Source: Acidobacteriota bacterium (GTDB lineage Bacteria > Acidobacteriota > Holophagae > Thermotomaculales > Thermotomaculaceae). From it: 8,734 nucleotides of DNA. Shown one piece after another: positions 6,745 through 8,734 of this stretch. The stretch is taken from contig QMQE01000109.1 in assembly GCA_003650445.1 (NCBI GenBank), positions 1 to 8,734 on the forward strand, given 5' to 3'. The notes under the pieces are model-generated. The model had not been told where the DNA came from and made no database searches. It worked only from the letters and a program-made list of their open reading frames with translations. Numbering within the stretch: the stretch's first letter is position 1; every line of letters begins with the position of its first letter. The position numbers and the translations under genes were made by a program.

Positions 6745-7440
6745 ATGCTGGACTTAATTATAAAGCCCCGGTGTGTTCATTGCAAGTCTGCAGAAGATGT
6801 TCGTTTCGGCCTCTGTGCCGAGTGCCTGAGAGCCTTGACTGCTTATTCCCCGCCCTCCCGCTGCAAGGTCTGCGGGCTGATCATCCGGGGTGAGGGCAAC
6901 ATCTGCCAGCGCTGCCTGGAGGGCAAAGACAGCTTTGACCGAGCCTTTTTCCTGTTTCCCTACCAAGAAGCAGGGCGGACCCTGATTCATCACATTAAAT
7001 TCAAGGACAGGCTGGAATGGCTGGATATGCTGAAAGCCGCTGAAGCCAGTTGGCACCCGGTGCTGGGAAGCTGGCAGCCAGACGCAGTGGCGTGGATTCC
7101 GTCTTCCCTCCATACCCGCTGGTCTCGGGGGTACAACGTTTCCAGGGAATTGGCAAAGATGGTGGCGCATGAACTGGAGGTCCCGGCTCTGGGGCTGTTA
7201 CGGCGGGCAAAACTGTTCAAACGCCGCCTGTCCGCTACGCGTACCCCCGCTGAGCGAAAACGGGTAATCCGTCAGTTTCTGAAGGGGCCGGAGTCAGTTC
7301 CGGAGGGGGTGCACCACATCCTGCTTGTGGATGACGTGTTTACCACCGGTGCCACTGTGAATCGCGCCGCAAAACTACTGAAAAAGGCGGGGGGCGGTTT
7401 TGAAGTTTCTGTGTTTACGCTGTCAAGGGTTTGTGAGTGA
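6745..7440 (+). CDS. ComF-family phosphoribosyltransferase-like protein
   Basis: The 231-residue product has the ComF layout. An N-terminal zinc-ribbon region carries four CxxC pairs (Cys10/13, 24/27, 40/43, 54/57), followed by a type I phosphoribosyltransferase fold. The fold contains RGYN (128-131) and the PRPP-binding loop ILLVDDVFTTGATV (192-205). ComF proteins are linked to DNA uptake in competent bacteria, but homologues are widespread in non-competent species and the phosphoribosyl acceptor is not established, so no reaction is claimed. ATG at 6745 is chosen because the family begins close to its first CxxC. ATG at 6727 (six codons longer) is also possible, and neither has a clear ribosome-binding site. 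It runs divergently from the sirtuin and is followed after 42 bases by rsgA. Confidence 0.88.
   Translation: MLDLIIKPRCVHCKSAEDVRFGLCAECLRALTAYSPPSRCKVCGLIIRGEGNICQRCLEGKDSFDRAFFLFPYQEAGRTLIHHIKFKDRLEWLDMLKAAEASWHPVLGSWQPDAVAWIPSSLHTRWSRGYNVSRELAKMVAHELEVPALGLLRRAKLFKRRLSATRTPAERKRVIRQFLKGPESVPEGVHHILLVDDVFTTGATVNRAAKLLKKAGGGFEVSVFTLSRVCE
6757..6785 (-). promoter_or_regulatory. Sigma70-like promoter for the sirtuin operon
   Basis: On the minus strand TTGCAA (6785-6780) and a perfect TATAAT (6762-6757) are separated by exactly 17 bases. The expected start is near 6750, giving a leader of about 49 bases before the sirtuin ATG, with the ribosome site GGGGGGAAAG in it. The promoter lies inside the first codons of the divergent comF gene, so the two transcription units probably overlap at their 5' ends. 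Confidence 0.65.
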
Positions 7441-7460
7441 GTGGGTTGTTGTGCTACAGT
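7431..7460 (+). promoter_or_regulatory. Possible rsgA promoter with extended -10
   Basis: TTGTGA (7431-7436), an 18-base spacer and TGC-TACAGT (7452-7460) form a plausible extended -10 promoter at the end of comF and in the 42-base gap before rsgA. Each hexamer matches four of six consensus bases. It would give a leader of about 16 bases containing the purine-rich rsgA ribosome site. rsgA may equally be read through from comF. Confidence 0.3.
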
Positions 7461-7482
7461 CTGGCAATGGGAGAGGGAAGCG

Positions 7483-8565
7483 ATGAATAGACAGAATATG
7501 GAAGAACTGAATCGTCTGGGCTGGGGACGGTATCAGCTTGCCATGCAGCCGAATCTGGTGAAAAGCGACCACGTTGGCCGGGTGACGGCAGAAAGTAAGC
7601 GCTATTATTTTCTGTCTGATGGTAAGAATGAGTATCTTGCCGAGGTGTCAGGAAAATTACTGCACAGGACGACGGGGCTGGAGGATTTTCCTGCAGTCGG
7701 GGATTGGGTGCTGTTTCAGACACCGGAATCAAAGGACCGGGCTGCCATCCATCGAATTCTACCCCGTCACACCACACTGAAGCGTCGAGCAGTGCGCTCT
7801 ACAGAGGAAGCTCAGGTGATTGCTGCGAATCTCGATAGCGTTTTCATTATTTATTCGGTAGATGAAAACTTCAAATCCGGCAAGCTGGACCGTTTTCTCG
7901 CCATTGTCCACGAGAGTGGGGCCATTCCGGTTGTTGTGCTTTCCAAGGCGGATCTGATGCTGGAGAACCGGGAGGCGGTGTATCGGGAAGTGCTGGCAAT
8001 GACTTCCGGTGTGTCTATCGTGATGTTGAGCGCAAAAACCGGCGAGGGGGTGGATAGTTTGCTCCGGCATCTCGAGCCGGGTTCGACTTGTTGTATGATT
8101 GGGCCATCCGGGGCAGGCAAATCCACACTCTTGAATTTTCTTGCAGGAAGCGAAGTGGCAAAAACCGCCGATGTCCGTGAATTTGATATGAAAGGGCGGC
8201 ACACTACCACGAAACGGGAACTATTTGTGCTGAAAAATGGGCAGATTCTTATTGATACTCCCGGGATTCGAGAGGTGGGCCTGGTGGTGGGAGACAATGC
8301 CTTGTCTTCGGTTTTTCCGGATGTGGCAGCCATCGCAAAACACTGCAGATTTCGGAACTGTACGCACCATCACGAACCAGGTTGCGCCGTGCTGGCCGCA
8401 ATATCATCCGGTGAACTGGATCCCGGGAAGGTTGCCCGCTACCTGAAACTGAAAGCAGAGGTGATGGAACGGGAAGATGGCAATCCGAAGGATAAAAGAA
8501 TCGCGAAAAAACGCCACGCAAAACGGATTCACAAGGCATTCAGGAAGTCTTCCGGGAAAAAATGA
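7483..8565 (+). CDS. rsgA: Ribosome small subunit-dependent GTPase A (RsgA/YjeQ)
   Basis: RsgA is a circularly permuted GTPase that binds the nearly finished 30S ribosomal subunit and hydrolyses GTP during its maturation. The 360-residue product has an N-terminal OB-fold (about 25-100), then GTPase motifs in permuted order: G4 as SKAD (154-157), G5 as SAKTGEG (183-189), the P-loop GPSGAGKS (207-214), and G3 DTPG (258-261). The zinc site follows as Cys288, Cys293, His295 and Cys301 (C-x4-C-x-H-x5-C). A lysine/arginine-rich tail ends the protein, consistent with rRNA contact. G4 has Ser where Asn or Thr is usual. The ATG at 7483 is preferred because GAGAGGGAAG lies just upstream; the frame is also open back to a GTG at 7441. 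It is downstream of comF and ends 29 bases before the right repeat arm. Confidence 0.97.
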   Translation: MNRQNMEELNRLGWGRYQLAMQPNLVKSDHVGRVTAESKRYYFLSDGKNEYLAEVSGKLLHRTTGLEDFPAVGDWVLFQTPESKDRAAIHRILPRHTTLKRRAVRSTEEAQVIAANLDSVFIIYSVDENFKSGKLDRFLAIVHESGAIPVVVLSKADLMLENREAVYREVLAMTSGVSIVMLSAKTGEGVDSLLRHLEPGSTCCMIGPSGAGKSTLLNFLAGSEVAKTADVREFDMKGRHTTTKRELFVLKNGQILIDTPGIREVGLVVGDNALSSVFPDVAAIAKHCRFRNCTHHHEPGCAVLAAISSGELDPGKVARYLKLKAEVMEREDGNPKDKRIAKKRHAKRIHKAFRKSSGKK

Positions 8566-8594
8566 CATGAGAGGTGATGAGCGATGGTGGCAAT

Positions 8595-8734
8595 AGATGT
8601 GTTCAGTGTTCGGTGTTCTGACCGAAAAAGACAGGGAACCGACATTTGCCAACTCTGTGGGCGTGATTCGTAACTTGTGATTTGTGATTAGCAGAAATAA
8701 AGCAGGGAATGGCCAACTCTCTTCTTTCGCTCAC
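8595..8734 (-). repeat. Right arm of long inverted repeat (runs to window edge)
   Basis: This is the inverted counterpart of 266-412 and lacks one seven-base agaacac word found there. It includes the TTCGGT/ACCGAA imperfect-repeat stem (8609-8626), which in the left arm is spoiled by one base. It follows rsgA after 29 bases and continues to the last base of the window, so the true repeat may be longer. Relative to transcription of the preceding gene, it has the same orientation as the left arm has relative to the minus-strand operon. Confidence 0.92.

Noticed and set aside
6234..6893. Long plus-strand frame (219 codons) opposite the sirtuin
   Set aside because: It is a shadow of the sirtuin reading frame; the minus strand carries the full set of SIR2 motifs.
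8609..8626. TTCGGT/ACCGAA stem as an rsgA terminator
   Set aside because: The six-base stem is followed by AAAAG and not a U-tract on either strand, and the left arm breaks the stem with one base change.
8584..8673. Small 29-codon frame after rsgA with a purine-rich leader and a CxxC
   Set aside because: Nearly all of it lies in the repeat arm, and the inverted left arm shows no selection for the frame (it has a seven-base indel there).
266..8734. Composite transposon or integrative element bounded by the inverted arms
   Set aside because: There is no transposase, integrase or target-site duplication, the enclosed genes are housekeeping types, and the right arm is cut by the window edge.

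Overview
This is bacterial chromosomal DNA with two divergent, tightly packed gene sets flanked by near-identical inverted repeats. PurS points to the small-PurL purine pathway, as in Firmicutes, Cyanobacteria, Alphaproteobacteria and many uncultivated phyla, and not to the long PurL of Gamma- and Betaproteobacteria. The degenerate word-like intergenic repeats and the oxygen-binding di-iron (ODP-type) domain fit an anaerobe or microaerobe from an environmental lineage. I cannot assign a phylum from sequence alone.

Layout. Bases 1-417 hold no gene: they consist of a degenerate repeat present in two direct copies, the second including a 147-base segment that returns inverted at the right edge (8595-8734, about 138 of 140 aligned bases identical). 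Bases 418-6701 carry seven minus-strand genes in one probable transcription unit: class III-like sirtuin, ODP/GAF-like/GGDEF signalling protein, MagIII-like HhH glycosylase, type 2 glycerate kinase, PurS, PurQ and a Nif3/DUF34 protein. Junctions are mostly overlaps or gaps under 20 bases; the longest gap is 74 bases, before purS. A good sigma70-like promoter (TTGCAA, 17 bases, TATAAT) lies upstream of the sirtuin and overlaps the first codons of the divergent gene. Bases 6745-8565 carry two plus-strand genes, a ComF-family phosphoribosyltransferase and the ribosome-assembly GTPase RsgA, and the inverted repeat starts 29 bases after rsgA.

How the genes fit. PurS and PurQ are two of the three subunits of FGAM synthase; the third (PurL) is not in the window. 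The sirtuin, using NAD+ and probably removing acidic acyl groups, is followed after 16 bases by a predicted oxygen-responsive diguanylate cyclase, so metabolic state and oxygen sensing may be co-expressed. The remaining genes are mostly housekeeping functions.

The most noteworthy items are the ODP-GAF-GGDEF fusion, a candidate c-di-GMP oxygen sensor built on a flavodiiron-type di-iron site instead of heme or hemerythrin, and the repeat that follows the last gene of both divergent units in the same orientation relative to transcription. Smaller oddities are a lost zinc cysteine in the sirtuin, a lost Fe-S cysteine in the glycosylase, and a possible leaderless comF start.
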